Source: Peptococcaceae bacterium
Lineage (GTDB): Bacteria; Bacillota; DSM-12270; Thermacetogeniales; Thermacetogeniaceae
DNA length: 5,191 nucleotides
NCBI GenBank assembly: GCA_003160265.1
Contig: PLQY01000103.1
Coordinates: forward strand, 22,168 to 27,358
Reading direction: 5' to 3'
This document shows, piece by piece, positions 1 through 5,191 of the stretch. The notes beneath the pieces are model-generated. The model was given only the letters and a program-made list of their open reading frames with translations, did not search any database and had not been told where the DNA came from. The stretch's first letter is position 1. Each line of letters opens with the position of its first letter. The position numbers and the translations under genes were made by a program.

Positions 1-112
1 GGACATGGCACCGCCGGGCGCGTTTTGCTGCGCTGGCAGCATCTACCTAATTCACCATATGAAGGATGCAAGGCAGTTAGACCCAACCCTTCGGCCTTTT
101 CGAAGTATGAAG
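1..112. other. Left edge, no supported gene
   Basis: This is the stretch downstream of dacF. In many Bacillota spmA follows here, but no SpmA-like frame is visible. A minus-strand ATG at 58 is stopped after three codons (ATG GTG AAT TAG). A second minus-strand ATG at 42 opens 14 codons to the window edge but has only a poor AGG ahead of it, too close. A 5-base inverted repeat (89-93 with 101-105) follows the dacF stop but has no T-run, so it is not called a terminator. Confidence 0.3.
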
Positions 113-1270
113 TCAGAGGTGCAATACGCCCGACAGCCTCGCCCAGAAAGTGGGCTCCGCCGGGATGTCGCTGGTCGCCAACAGGTCAACGGCGCCAACC
201 TGGCTTCCATTCAACAAGATATTGACGGCGCCAAGCACAGCCCCCTTTTTGACAGGGGCCGCGATGACCGGCAAAACTGTTGTCTTATAGCTCAATTCCC
301 CCTCTTCGCCAGGAAGCGCCGCTACAATCAACTGGCGCTCCGGCCAGGCATCCACCGAAGGCTCCACCCCACCTGATACTTTTATACTGACCGTGTTCAG
401 CCCGCTGTTATCCAGATCAAGAGCCTGATAATTGTTGAAGCCGTAATTCAGCAGATTTTCGATATCACCATAGACATCCGGCGAGTGGAGCACTACCGCG
501 ATCAGCCTCAGGGACCCTCGCTGAGCGTCCCCGATCACGCAGTTGCCTGCCTCACTGGTATAGCCGGTCTTGATGCCGATCGCCCCACTGTACCGGTATA
601 GCAGCTGGTTATGGTTGACCAGAAAACGTGGCCAGGGATGGCCGACCCAGGGCAGGACAGCACTTTTCGTGGCCACCAGCTGCTGAAAAGTAGGGTTTGC
701 CATTGCCTTTCTGCTGAGCACTGCCAGGTCGTAGGCAGACGAGTAATGATCCGGGGCATTCAAACCGTGACTGTTGCTGAAGTGGGTGTCGTTCATCCCC
801 AACTCCCGGGCGCGGCTGTTCATCATGGCCACGAAGTTGTCCTCTGAGCCGGCAACACTCTCCGCCAGTGCGGTTGCCGCATCATTGGCCGAGCTCAGCA
901 ACAGGACATTGAGCAGATCCCGGCGGCTGAGGATCTCCCCAGGCTCCAGCGAGACGGTGCTCTCCCCGGTTTCGGCAGCCATACTGCTGATGTATACCAT
1001 CTGGTCCAGGTTGCCGTTCTCCAGCACCAGGAGGGCGGTCATCACCTTCGTCAGGCTGGCCATCGGCACCCGCTGCGACGAGTTCAGGGCATACAGAACA
1101 CGTCCTGAACCCTCGTCCATAAGTACCGCATATTTGGCCTGCACCAGGGTGGTGGCTTTCCCCTGGCCACCGGCCGCGCCAGGTCCGCCAAACCCCAAAC
1201 CGGTTGCCAACAGCAGAGCACAGATCAGACATATCGTTCTTCGGCAAGCAGACTTTAGTCTCAACAACAA
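113..1270 (-). CDS. dacF: D-alanyl-D-alanine carboxypeptidase, DacF/PBP5 type
   Basis: This is a serine-type DD-carboxypeptidase (peptidase S11 family) that removes the terminal D-alanine from peptidoglycan pentapeptides outside the membrane. In spore formers the DacF/DacB members adjust cross-linking of the spore cortex. Counted from the longest frame (TTG at 1282), the three active-site motifs are all present: SLTK (Ser76, Lys79), SAN (131-133) and KTG (238-240). Residues 5-40 form a signal peptide (basic start, then CLICALLLATGLGFG). A PBP5-type C-terminal domain covers about 285-375, and the last 15 residues could form the usual amphipathic membrane anchor. The length of about 385 residues is normal. 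The start is uncertain. I prefer TTG at 1270 because GGAG lies 6 bases ahead, whereas TTG at 1282 has no ribosome site. A much stronger AGGAGG further upstream serves a different frame. Whether it is DacF or DacB cannot be settled from sequence alone. Confidence 0.92.
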   Translation of the reverse strand: MLLRLKSACRRTICLICALLLATGLGFGGPGAAGGQGKATTLVQAKYAVLMDEGSGRVLYALNSSQRVPMASLTKVMTALLVLENGNLDQMVYISSMAAETGESTVSLEPGEILSRRDLLNVLLLSSANDAATALAESVAGSEDNFVAMMNSRARELGMNDTHFSNSHGLNAPDHYSSAYDLAVLSRKAMANPTFQQLVATKSAVLPWVGHPWPRFLVNHNQLLYRYSGAIGIKTGYTSEAGNCVIGDAQRGSLRLIAVVLHSPDVYGDIENLLNYGFNNYQALDLDNSGLNTVSIKVSGGVEPSVDAWPERQLIVAALPGEEGELSYKTTVLPVIAAPVKKGAVLGAVNILLNGSQVGAVDLLATSDIPAEPTFWARLSGVLHL

Positions 1271-1310
1271 TCTCAGCTCCAAAACTGGTATATTCGCTCA
1301 GGCGGGACAA

Positions 1311-1320
1311 AATTCCTCCT
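1311..1320 (-). promoter_or_regulatory. Strong Shine-Dalgarno, out of frame with dacF
   Basis: Read on the minus strand, AGGAGG (1320-1315) is followed by AATT and then TTG at 1310. This is the best ribosome site in the region, but the TTG opens a frame shifted relative to dacF that encodes no recognisable signal peptide, whereas the dacF frame does. It may drive a short leader coupled to dacF, or a one-base indel between 1310 and about 1270 may hide the true dacF start. Confidence 0.5.
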
Positions 1321-1328
1321 GGTAATTC

Positions 1329-1427
1329 TTAGCTTTTTTCCGCCGCAATATTCCAACCCTTTTTCCTGATTACGGCAACCAGCAGGACCAGGGCCGGGAT
1401 AGCAAGCTGCACCACTGCCGCATACAT
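1329..1427 (-). CDS. Small hydrophobic protein candidate, one membrane segment
   Basis: This is a 32-residue frame starting with ATG at 1427. It holds one hydrophobic stretch (about residues 3-20, VVQLAIPALVLLVAVI) followed by a basic RKKGW turn and a short polar tail, which is the layout of a single-pass membrane peptide. The open frame continues upstream for 19 codons to a TGA at 1487, with aromatic and hydrophobic content (FFPTFPRLIHFSFHLFP) that looks like part of the same protein. However, that extension has no ATG, GTG or TTG, and the ATG at 1427 has no ribosome site. Either a rare start codon (ATA at 1481) is used, or the 5' end is damaged. It lies between ytfJ and dacF, on the same strand as both. 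I do not recognise the family. Confidence 0.4.
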   Translation of the reverse strand: MYAAVVQLAIPALVLLVAVIRKKGWNIAAEKS

Positions 1428-1521
1428 CGGAAAGAGATGAAACGAGAAGTGGATTAGCCGTGGAAAGGTAGGAAAGAATATGCCTCAAAACGACTGTAAT
1501 TACGGCTAAATGGAAATACAA

Positions 1522-1551
1522 CAACCCCGGAGCGAAAACCCGCCGGGGTTG
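1522..1551 (-). terminator. Hairpin, probable terminator after ytfJ
   Basis: CAACCCCGG (1522-1530) pairs perfectly with CCGGGGTTG (1543-1551), giving a 9-base GC-rich stem with a 12-base loop about 60 bases beyond the ytfJ stop. On the minus strand it is followed by TTGTATTT, a weak T-rich run. A smaller hairpin, AGGGG/CCCCT (1558-1562 with 1569-1573), precedes it. Together they suggest that the scp-ytfJ transcript ends here and that the small ORF and dacF have their own promoter, which I could not identify with confidence. Confidence 0.5.
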
Positions 1552-1611
1552 GCAACCAGGGGAAATATCCCCTCTACGGTATTATGTTAACTTCAAAAAA
1601 TATTGCCGTTT

Positions 1612-2004
1612 TCAGTCCTCCGGCTCCCCCTGGATCACGTGCCGGATTTTCTCCATCAAGGTCGGCGCCATATCGATCAGCCGGTCAAAGACGGGGTTGA
1701 CATCCACCGGCAGCAGGCGCACCTGGTCGTGGCCGACCACCAGGAACCCGACCGGCTGCACAGAAACGCCCCCGCCGCTGCCGCCTCCAAAAGGCAACAT
1801 TTCCGCCGCCCCTCCCCGGCGCGCCTCCGGCAGGTAGTCGGCGCCGCCGGCGGCGAAGCCGCAGGATACCCTGGAAACAGGCATGATCACGTTCCCGTCC
1901 GGCGTTTCCACAGGATCACCAACAATTGTATTGACATCTATCATTCCCTTGATGCTCTCCATTGCCGTTTTCATGAGGTTCTCGATCGGGTGTTGCTCAG
2001 GCAT
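1612..2004 (-). CDS. ytfJ: Spore germination protein YtfJ/GerW family
   Basis: This 130-residue protein belongs to the GerW (YtfJ) family, which in Bacillus subtilis is a spore protein needed for normal germination with L-alanine. The family signature is clear. The start HPIENLMKTAMESIKGMIDV is followed by NTIVGDPVETPDGNVIMPVS (25-44), the glycine-rich CGFAAGG (48-54), LPFGGGSGGGVSVQPVGFLV (70-89) and a C-terminal helix containing the usual DRLIDMAPTLMEKI. There is no signal peptide or membrane segment. It starts at ATG with a good AAGGGGGAAG ribosome site just upstream, and the start overlaps the end of the DUF2953 gene by 8 bases, so the two are probably translationally coupled. The same pairing (ytfI-ytfJ) is known from B. 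subtilis. The probable terminator follows about 60 bases downstream. Confidence 0.95.
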   Translation of the reverse strand: MPEQHPIENLMKTAMESIKGMIDVNTIVGDPVETPDGNVIMPVSRVSCGFAAGGADYLPEARRGGAAEMLPFGGGSGGGVSVQPVGFLVVGHDQVRLLPVDVNPVFDRLIDMAPTLMEKIRHVIQGEPED

Positions 2005-2671
2005 AGCGCTTCCCCCTTACTAATAGTCCCGGATTTCGAATCAACCAGATGGCGCCGAGCTTGAAGGCCACAAGTATAATATGGCCTAAAGAGGTTTCCA
2101 ATATGCAATCCAGGTTACTCGCAAAGCTGGCACCACCGAACTGGGGAACCACGGCGATCCGGACTCCTGCCGGCCTGATCCGCAAATGGCGTGACAGCGT
2201 CCCCATAATCAGCCCCTTGCCTGCCCAGATCAACCCGGCGGTCATCCCAGTAGCAGCGTAATCATCCAACCCGAATCCGGTCTCCCACAACAGCCTGGTG
2301 CAGACGCTCCTGTGAAGCAATTTCTTGAAAACCCCGATACTGCGTTTGATCCCTGTTAGCATGTCGCGCCACCGGCGCCACTGGACCAAAAAGCTGACAC
2401 TGGCCCTGTTTATTCCCAAATGAAGTTTATAGCTTCCGCCAGCCCTGTTCCTGGTCGGCATCAGCCCCCGCTTCAGGCTCTTTCGTGGATGCGGAAAACC
2501 GATTTTCAAGCCGAGCCTACCCTTGAGGATCCCCACCTTCACCTGACCTTTGTGGCTGCGCCCGCGGCCCTCATAGACGATACGGATCTGCGCCGGCAGC
2601 GTCAGCAACAACGCTAGGAGCACCACAAATAGCACAATGATGGCTAATTGTACGTAAAAAATATGACGCAA
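1997..2671 (-). CDS. DUF2953 family membrane protein (YtfI-like)
   Basis: This 224-residue protein of unknown biochemical role belongs to the DUF2953 family, which is common in spore-forming Bacillota and usually sits just before ytfJ. Residues 5-27 form a strong N-terminal membrane segment or signal anchor (VQLAIIVLFVVLLALLLTL), followed by beta-rich sequence. The family's characteristic stretch is at about 128-155: W-E-T-G-x-G-L-D-D-Y-A-A-T-G with GLIWAG behind it. A second hydrophobic patch lies at 196-211. The start is TTG at 2671, the only start codon downstream of the in-frame TAG, with GGGGG 8 bases ahead. The gene overlaps ytfJ by 8 bases. On its upstream side 211 bases of repeat-bearing DNA separate it from scpB. 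The context suggests a sporulation or germination role, but this is inference. Confidence 0.85.
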   Translation of the reverse strand: MRHIFYVQLAIIVLFVVLLALLLTLPAQIRIVYEGRGRSHKGQVKVGILKGRLGLKIGFPHPRKSLKRGLMPTRNRAGGSYKLHLGINRASVSFLVQWRRWRDMLTGIKRSIGVFKKLLHRSVCTRLLWETGFGLDDYAATGMTAGLIWAGKGLIMGTLSRHLRIRPAGVRIAVVPQFGGASFASNLDCILETSLGHIILVAFKLGAIWLIRNPGLLVRGKRYA

Positions 2672-2758
2672 CCCATCAACCCCCGCTGCCTGCCTCTATA
2701 CAGCACATCCAACATAAGGATCGATGTTAAGATTTGCGTCCAGTACCAGAAATATACA

Positions 2759-2917
2759 CGCTTTACTCCCACGCACGTGGGGACGACTTTCGATGAAGCT
2801 ATCGCGGTGCTTGATGCGCTGCTCGGTTTACCCCCACGTGCCTGAGGATGATCATCCACCGGCTCCAGAGGTAGTACCATGCTCAGGGCGGGCTACCCCC
2901 TCGTGCGTGGGGACGCT
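2759..2917 (-). CRISPR. Degenerate type I-E-like repeat cluster, three units
   Basis: Three 29-base units lie at 2759-2787, 2824-2852 and 2889-2917, exactly 65 bases apart, with two unlike 36-base spacers (2788-2823 and 2853-2888). The plus-strand core is CCCCCACGTGCGTGGGG, a hairpin-forming palindrome. The units match the four-copy consensus at 25, 25 and 24 of 29 positions. Read on the minus strand they end in GTAAACCG (unit 2), GTAAAGCG (unit 1) or GTAGCCCG (unit 3), close to the ATAAACCG handle of Escherichia coli type I-E repeats. No leader or cas gene is present, the units have decayed, and the 65-base step is longer than the usual 61. This is either a dead mini-array or a dispersed palindromic repeat family that resembles one. 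Unit 3 overlaps the 3' end of scpB. Confidence 0.5.
2788..2823 (+). other. Spacer-like segment encoding a ScpB-like peptide
   Basis: This 36-base segment lies between repeat units 1 and 2. Read on the plus strand and running into unit 2, it encodes FDEAIAVLDALLGLPPR, which resembles the ScpB N-terminus encoded nearby on the minus strand (DETVAILDALLFASPR). Over 33 bases (2792-2824 against the complement of 3390-3422) 23 positions agree, and many of the differences are at third codon positions. The match is short and may be chance. Confidence 0.3.
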
Positions 2918-3440
2918 TGAGCGCCTCTAAGTCCGGCAGATCTTTCAGATCCCGGAGGCCGAAATACTCCAGGAAAGCGTTGGATGTTGCATATAAAACT
3001 GGGCGGCCCGGCCCGCCGCTACGCCCTGCCTCTTGAATTAAGCCCCTGTCGAGCAGCATGCCCAAAACGTGGTCAGAGTTAACCCCCCTAATCCCCTCTA
3101 TCCTGGCCTTGGTAACCGGCTGGTAATAGGCCACAATACTCAGGGTCTCCAAAGCCGCCTGGGACAACGTATGCTCCCGGCCGCGGTCCTGGTGAAGCTT
3201 CTCCACGTAGGCATGAAGCTCGGGTCTGGTTACCAGTTGGTACCCATCACCCACCTGCACCAATCTTACTCCGTGCTCCGGACGGTTATATATCGTATCC
3301 AGCTCCGAGAGCAGCGCTGTTACATCATCCGGTACCAAGCCGGTCAGGCGCGACAGAGCTGCCGCTGACAGTGGCCTGGGAGAAGCAAAAAGTAATGCAT
3401 CAAGAATTGCAACAGTTTCATCGGGAAATATTACTGGCAT
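2883..3440 (-). CDS. scpB: Segregation and condensation protein B (ScpB)
   Basis: ScpB is the dimeric winged-helix partner that binds the kleisin ScpA and regulates the SMC complex in chromosome condensation and segregation. The 185-residue product has two winged-helix domains: about residues 8-75 (VAILDALLFASPRPLS through GDGYQLVTRPEL) and 90-155. The second contains the family hallmarks LSQAALETLSIVAYYQPVT, RIEGIRGVNSD and GGPGRPVLYATS, followed by FLEYFGL near the end. The length is typical. I chose ATG at 3440. A GTG at 3458 would add six residues encoded entirely by a CRISPR-like repeat and has no ribosome site, while GGGGG from that repeat lies 11 bases before the ATG. The last ten residues, RPHARGGSPP, are encoded by another repeat unit and replace the usual acidic tail. 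The spacing from scpA (117 bases) is unusual, since these genes normally abut or overlap. Confidence 0.93.
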   Translation of the reverse strand: MPVIFPDETVAILDALLFASPRPLSAAALSRLTGLVPDDVTALLSELDTIYNRPEHGVRLVQVGDGYQLVTRPELHAYVEKLHQDRGREHTLSQAALETLSIVAYYQPVTKARIEGIRGVNSDHVLGMLLDRGLIQEAGRSGGPGRPVLYATSNAFLEYFGLRDLKDLPDLEALKRPHARGGSPP

Positions 3441-3444
3441 CGCG

Positions 3445-3473
3445 CGGTTTACCCCCACGTGTGTGGGGATGGC
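3445..3473 (-). repeat. Fourth type I-E-like repeat unit, upstream of scpB
   Basis: This is a single 29-base unit matching the consensus of the 2759-2917 cluster at 26 of 29 positions, the best of the four. It holds a perfect CCCCAC-GTGT-GTGGGG hairpin and ends, on the minus strand, in GTAAACCG. It stands 556 bases from unit 3, on the other side of scpB, and supplies the G-run that may act as the scpB ribosome site. No well-preserved neighbour unit is visible 65 bases further on; 3510-3538 matches at only 13 of 29. Confidence 0.6.
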
Positions 3474-3557
3474 GCAGATGGCCTAGCCCACTACCATCCG
3501 CCCCCATCCCGTCTTCCTGGGATGCGTGAGCGCTTCACACATCTCGCTTGCCACTTC
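3474..3557. other. scpA-scpB gap without a gene
   Basis: These 84 bases lie between the scpA stop and the repeat unit. They contain a 6-base inverted repeat (CATCCC 3505-3510 with GGGATG 3519-3524) and, on the minus strand, a G-rich run (GGGATGGGGGCGGATGG). No reading frame resembles a known protein. The hairpin has no T-run on either side, so it is not called a terminator. Confidence 0.4.
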
Positions 3558-4058
3558 TCACTTCACCGCCACCAGGATGATCTCATTTGTGCCCTGATGC
3601 TGGGAGAGCCTGAGCCGCCCCCGGAACACCAACTCCAGAACCGCCAGGAAACTGTAGATCACCTCGAGCTGGCCGGCATTTTCAAACAACCGATGGAAGG
3701 GCAATCTACCCCTGTTTCCGGCAATCTTCCCAAACACCGTCTCCATCTTCTCATCGAAATCAACAGCCGTTTCCACCTGGTAGGGGACCGGCTCAAAGTC
3801 GACGCGCACCAGAATCTCCTTGAACGCAGTCACCAGCCTGGTGACATCCTCCTGGAGATCCTGCTGTTCCGGTTGTTCAGTATCCCGGTCTGGTTGGCGC
3901 TTGTAGCTCCTGACCCAGTTTCGGGCACAATCCTCCAGGTTCCTGGCCGCTTCCCTGATCACCAAATACTCGGCTTCTGCAGTCACAGCCAGACCGCCCG
4001 AAACATCATCCTCATTCCAGTAGTCGCCCTCTGCGCCGGCGGCAGCCTCCTGCTCCGA
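3558..4058 (-). pseudogene. scpA: Segregation and condensation protein A (ScpA), 5'-truncated
   Basis: ScpA is the kleisin subunit that bridges the SMC heads and binds ScpB. Only about 166 codons remain in frame, against roughly 250 in a normal ScpA. What is present fits the middle and C-terminal parts: an acidic linker ([10 protein letters not shown]), the helix AEYLVIREAARNLEDCAR, a linker ending DVTRLVTAFKEIL, and the C-terminal winged helix that contacts the SMC head (FHRLFENAGQLEVIYSFLAVLELVFRGRLRL). The N-terminal domain, which binds the SMC neck, is missing. Upstream an in-frame TAA at 4061-4059 closes the frame, and the DNA beyond is the isocitrate dehydrogenase gene on the other strand. 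A GTG at 3986 could start a 142-residue fragment but is not a natural ScpA start. The truncation coincides with a change of lineage, so it may be an assembly break rather than a real mutation. Confidence 0.8.
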
Positions 4059-4089
4059 TTACACTGGAGGAAGAGGTGCTCCAAAGCCG
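4055..4089. other. Junction between two unlike DNA segments
   Basis: ScpA similarity stops at about 4058 and the isocitrate dehydrogenase starts at 4090 on the opposite strand. Codon third positions also shift: 14 of 20 are G or C in the first 20 scpA codons and 2 of 20 in the first 20 scpB codons, against 19 of 20 in icd at 4201-4260. No repeat, insertion-sequence end, integrase or tRNA marks the border. The 31 bases before icd hold a GGAGG (4066-4070) and GAGG (4073-4076), both rather far from the ATG. Confidence 0.65.
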
Positions 4090-5191
4090 ATGCAAACCAC
4101 CTATAACGGCCTGGAACTGCCGCAAGACGGCCAGCCAATCGAGTACAAAAACGGGCAGTTCGAGGTGCCCGATAACCCCATTATTCCTTTCATCGAGGGC
4201 GACGGCACGGGGCGCGACATCTGGAAGGCCGCGCGGCGGGTCTTCGACGCGGCGGTGGAAAAGGCCTACGGCGGCAAGCGGGCCATCCGCTGGTTTGAGA
4301 TCTTCGCCGGCGAAAAGGCTTTCCGCCAGTTCAACTCCTGGCTTCCCGACGACTCGGTGGCCGCGGCGCGCGACCTGAGAGTCTCCATCAAGGGACCGCT
4401 GACGACGCCGGTCGGCGGCGGCATCCGCTCGCTCAACGTGGCCCTGCGCCAACTGCTCGACCTATACGCCTGCGTGCGGCCGGTGAAGTACTACCAGGGC
4501 GTCCCCAGCCCGGTGAAGCACCCCGAGAAAATGGACATTGTCATCTTCCGCGAGAACACCGAGGACGTGTACGCGGGCATCGAGTTCCAAGAGGGCTCGG
4601 CCGAGGCCGGCCGGCTGATCGATTTTCTGAACAACGACCTGCTCAAGGGCGGCAAGAAGAAGGTGCGCGCCGACTCCGGCGTGGGCATCAAGCCAATCTC
4701 CATCTTCGGCTCGAAGCGGCTGGTGCGCTCTGCCATCAAATTTGCTCTGGAGACAGGGCGCAAGAGCGTCACTCTGGTCCACAAGGGCAACATTCAGAAG
4801 TTCACCGAGGGAGCCTTCCGCCAGTGGGGTTACGAGGTCGCGGTCGAGGAGTTCCGCGCTGCTACTGTCACCGAGCGCGAGAGCTGGATTCTGGGCAACC
4901 TCGACGCTCGCCCCGGCCTGACGGTTGAACAAAACGCCGCGCTGATCGAGCCTGGCCTGGAGTTCGCCTCAGCGGATTTCCGCGATTCGGTCTACGCCGA
5001 GGTCAGCTCGGTGCTCGACTCGATCGGCCAGACGCACGGCCACGGCGCCTGGAAGTCGAAGCTGCTCATCAACGACCGCATCGCCGACTCGATCTTCCAG
5101 CAGATCATCATCAGGCCGGAGGACTACAGCGTGCTGGCGACAACTAATTTGAATGGCGACTACATCTCGGACGCGGCGGCGGCGCAGGTGG
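4090..5191 (+). CDS. icd: Isocitrate dehydrogenase (NADP type), 3' end missing
   Basis: The enzyme converts isocitrate to 2-oxoglutarate and CO2 in the TCA cycle, producing NADPH. The frame is open for 367 codons from ATG at 4090 to the window edge. Substrate residues line up with the E. coli enzyme: Ser114, Asn116 and Arg120 in [13 protein letters not shown], Arg130, Arg154, Tyr161, Lys232 in LVHKGN, Asp333, and metal ligands Asp357 and Asp361 in NLNGDYISD. Between Lys232 and Asp333 there are 101 residues against 53 in E. coli. This insertion (including [11 protein letters not shown] and [14 protein letters not shown]) is the mark of the long form of about 470 residues found in cyanobacteria such as Synechocystis. 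About 100 residues are missing, including those that decide NADP against NAD, so the cofactor is inferred from the family. The SD-like GAGG is 13 bases from the ATG. The gene is GC-rich and unlike its neighbours, perhaps from an acidobacterium. Confidence 0.93.
   Translation, partial: MQTTYNGLELPQDGQPIEYKNGQFEVPDNPIIPFIEGDGTGRDIWKAARRVFDAAVEKAYGGKRAIRWFEIFAGEKAFRQFNSWLPDDSVAAARDLRVSIKGPLTTPVGGGIRSLNVALRQLLDLYACVRPVKYYQGVPSPVKHPEKMDIVIFRENTEDVYAGIEFQEGSAEAGRLIDFLNNDLLKGGKKKVRADSGVGIKPISIFGSKRLVRSAIKFALETGRKSVTLVHKGNIQKFTEGAFRQWGYEVAVEEFRAATVTERESWILGNLDARPGLTVEQNAALIEPGLEFASADFRDSVYAEVSSVLDSIGQTHGHGAWKSKLLINDRIADSIFQQIIIRPEDYSVLATTNLNGDYISDAAAAQV

Noticed and set aside
89..105. CTTCG/CGAAG inverted repeat after dacF as a terminator
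   Set aside because: The stem is only five bases, with no T-run following it on the minus strand.
882..1310. 142-codon minus-strand frame starting at the strong AGGAGG/TTG site
   Set aside because: It lies mostly inside dacF in another frame and looks like no known protein. Only its first codons, as a leader or frameshift trace, are worth noting.
1473..1505. Possible sporulation sigma-factor promoter upstream of the small ORF (GTAAT, then CATATT 16 bases later)
   Set aside because: Both boxes match sigma-F/G consensus sequences poorly, and similar matches are expected by chance in AT-rich DNA.
2644..2930. Three overlapping open frames across the repeat region (2644-2880 minus, 2648-2845 plus, 2724-2930 plus)
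   Set aside because: Their translations run through the repeat units and show the peptides PTHVG, PRTWG and PTCVG, which are typical of spuriously translated I-E-like repeats. None has a ribosome site or a recognisable domain.
3510..3538. A possible fifth repeat unit, 65 bases beyond unit 4
   Set aside because: It matches the consensus at only 13 of 29 positions and lacks the palindromic core, so it cannot be told from chance.
3459..4106. 215-codon plus-strand frame antisense to scpA
   Set aside because: It runs across the repeat, the gap, scpA and the junction, has no ribosome site and shows no protein-like pattern, while the minus strand holds clear ScpA sequence.
4012..4932. Long minus-strand open frames antisense to icd (4012-4452, 4462-4932)
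   Set aside because: They are shadows of a GC-rich coding sequence. The plus-strand frame encodes a full, conserved isocitrate dehydrogenase with its active-site residues.

Overview
The window joins two unlike pieces of DNA. Positions 1 to about 4058 look like a spore-forming Bacillota, most likely a Peptococcaceae-type clostridium (Pelotomaculum/Desulfotomaculum relatives). The evidence is a minus-strand gene row typical of that group: scpA, scpB, a DUF2953 membrane protein, ytfJ/gerW and a DacF-type D-alanyl-D-alanine carboxypeptidase. ScpA and ScpB are partners of the SMC chromosome-condensation complex. The DUF2953 protein, YtfJ and DacF belong to the sporulation and spore-germination side of the cell. 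From about 4059 to the right edge a GC-rich, plus-strand isocitrate dehydrogenase gene runs off the window. It is of the long form known from cyanobacteria and also expected in acidobacteria, and its codon use is clearly different.

Layout on the minus strand, in transcription order: a 5'-truncated scpA (4058-3558); an 84-base gap; a CRISPR-like repeat unit (3473-3445); scpB (3440-2883); three more repeat units at an exact 65-base step (2917-2759), the first of which encodes the tail of ScpB; the DUF2953 gene (2671-1997); ytfJ (2004-1612), overlapping it by 8 bases; a hairpin terminator candidate (1551-1522); a small hydrophobic ORF (1427-1329); and dacF (about 1270-113). The last 112 bases, where spmA is often found in relatives, hold no gene that I can support.

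The main point of interest is the four 29-base repeat units around scpB. Each matches a shared consensus at 24 to 26 of 29 positions. In the minus orientation they carry a type I-E-like hairpin and end in GTAAACCG or a close variant, resembling the 5' handle of type I-E crRNAs. No cas gene is present. One of the two 36-base 'spacers' reads, on the plus strand, as a peptide resembling the N-terminus of ScpB.

The second point is the scpA/icd junction. It cuts off the N-terminal third of ScpA and changes strand, codon use and apparent lineage at once. A chimeric metagenome contig is the simplest explanation and should be excluded before any biology is read into it.
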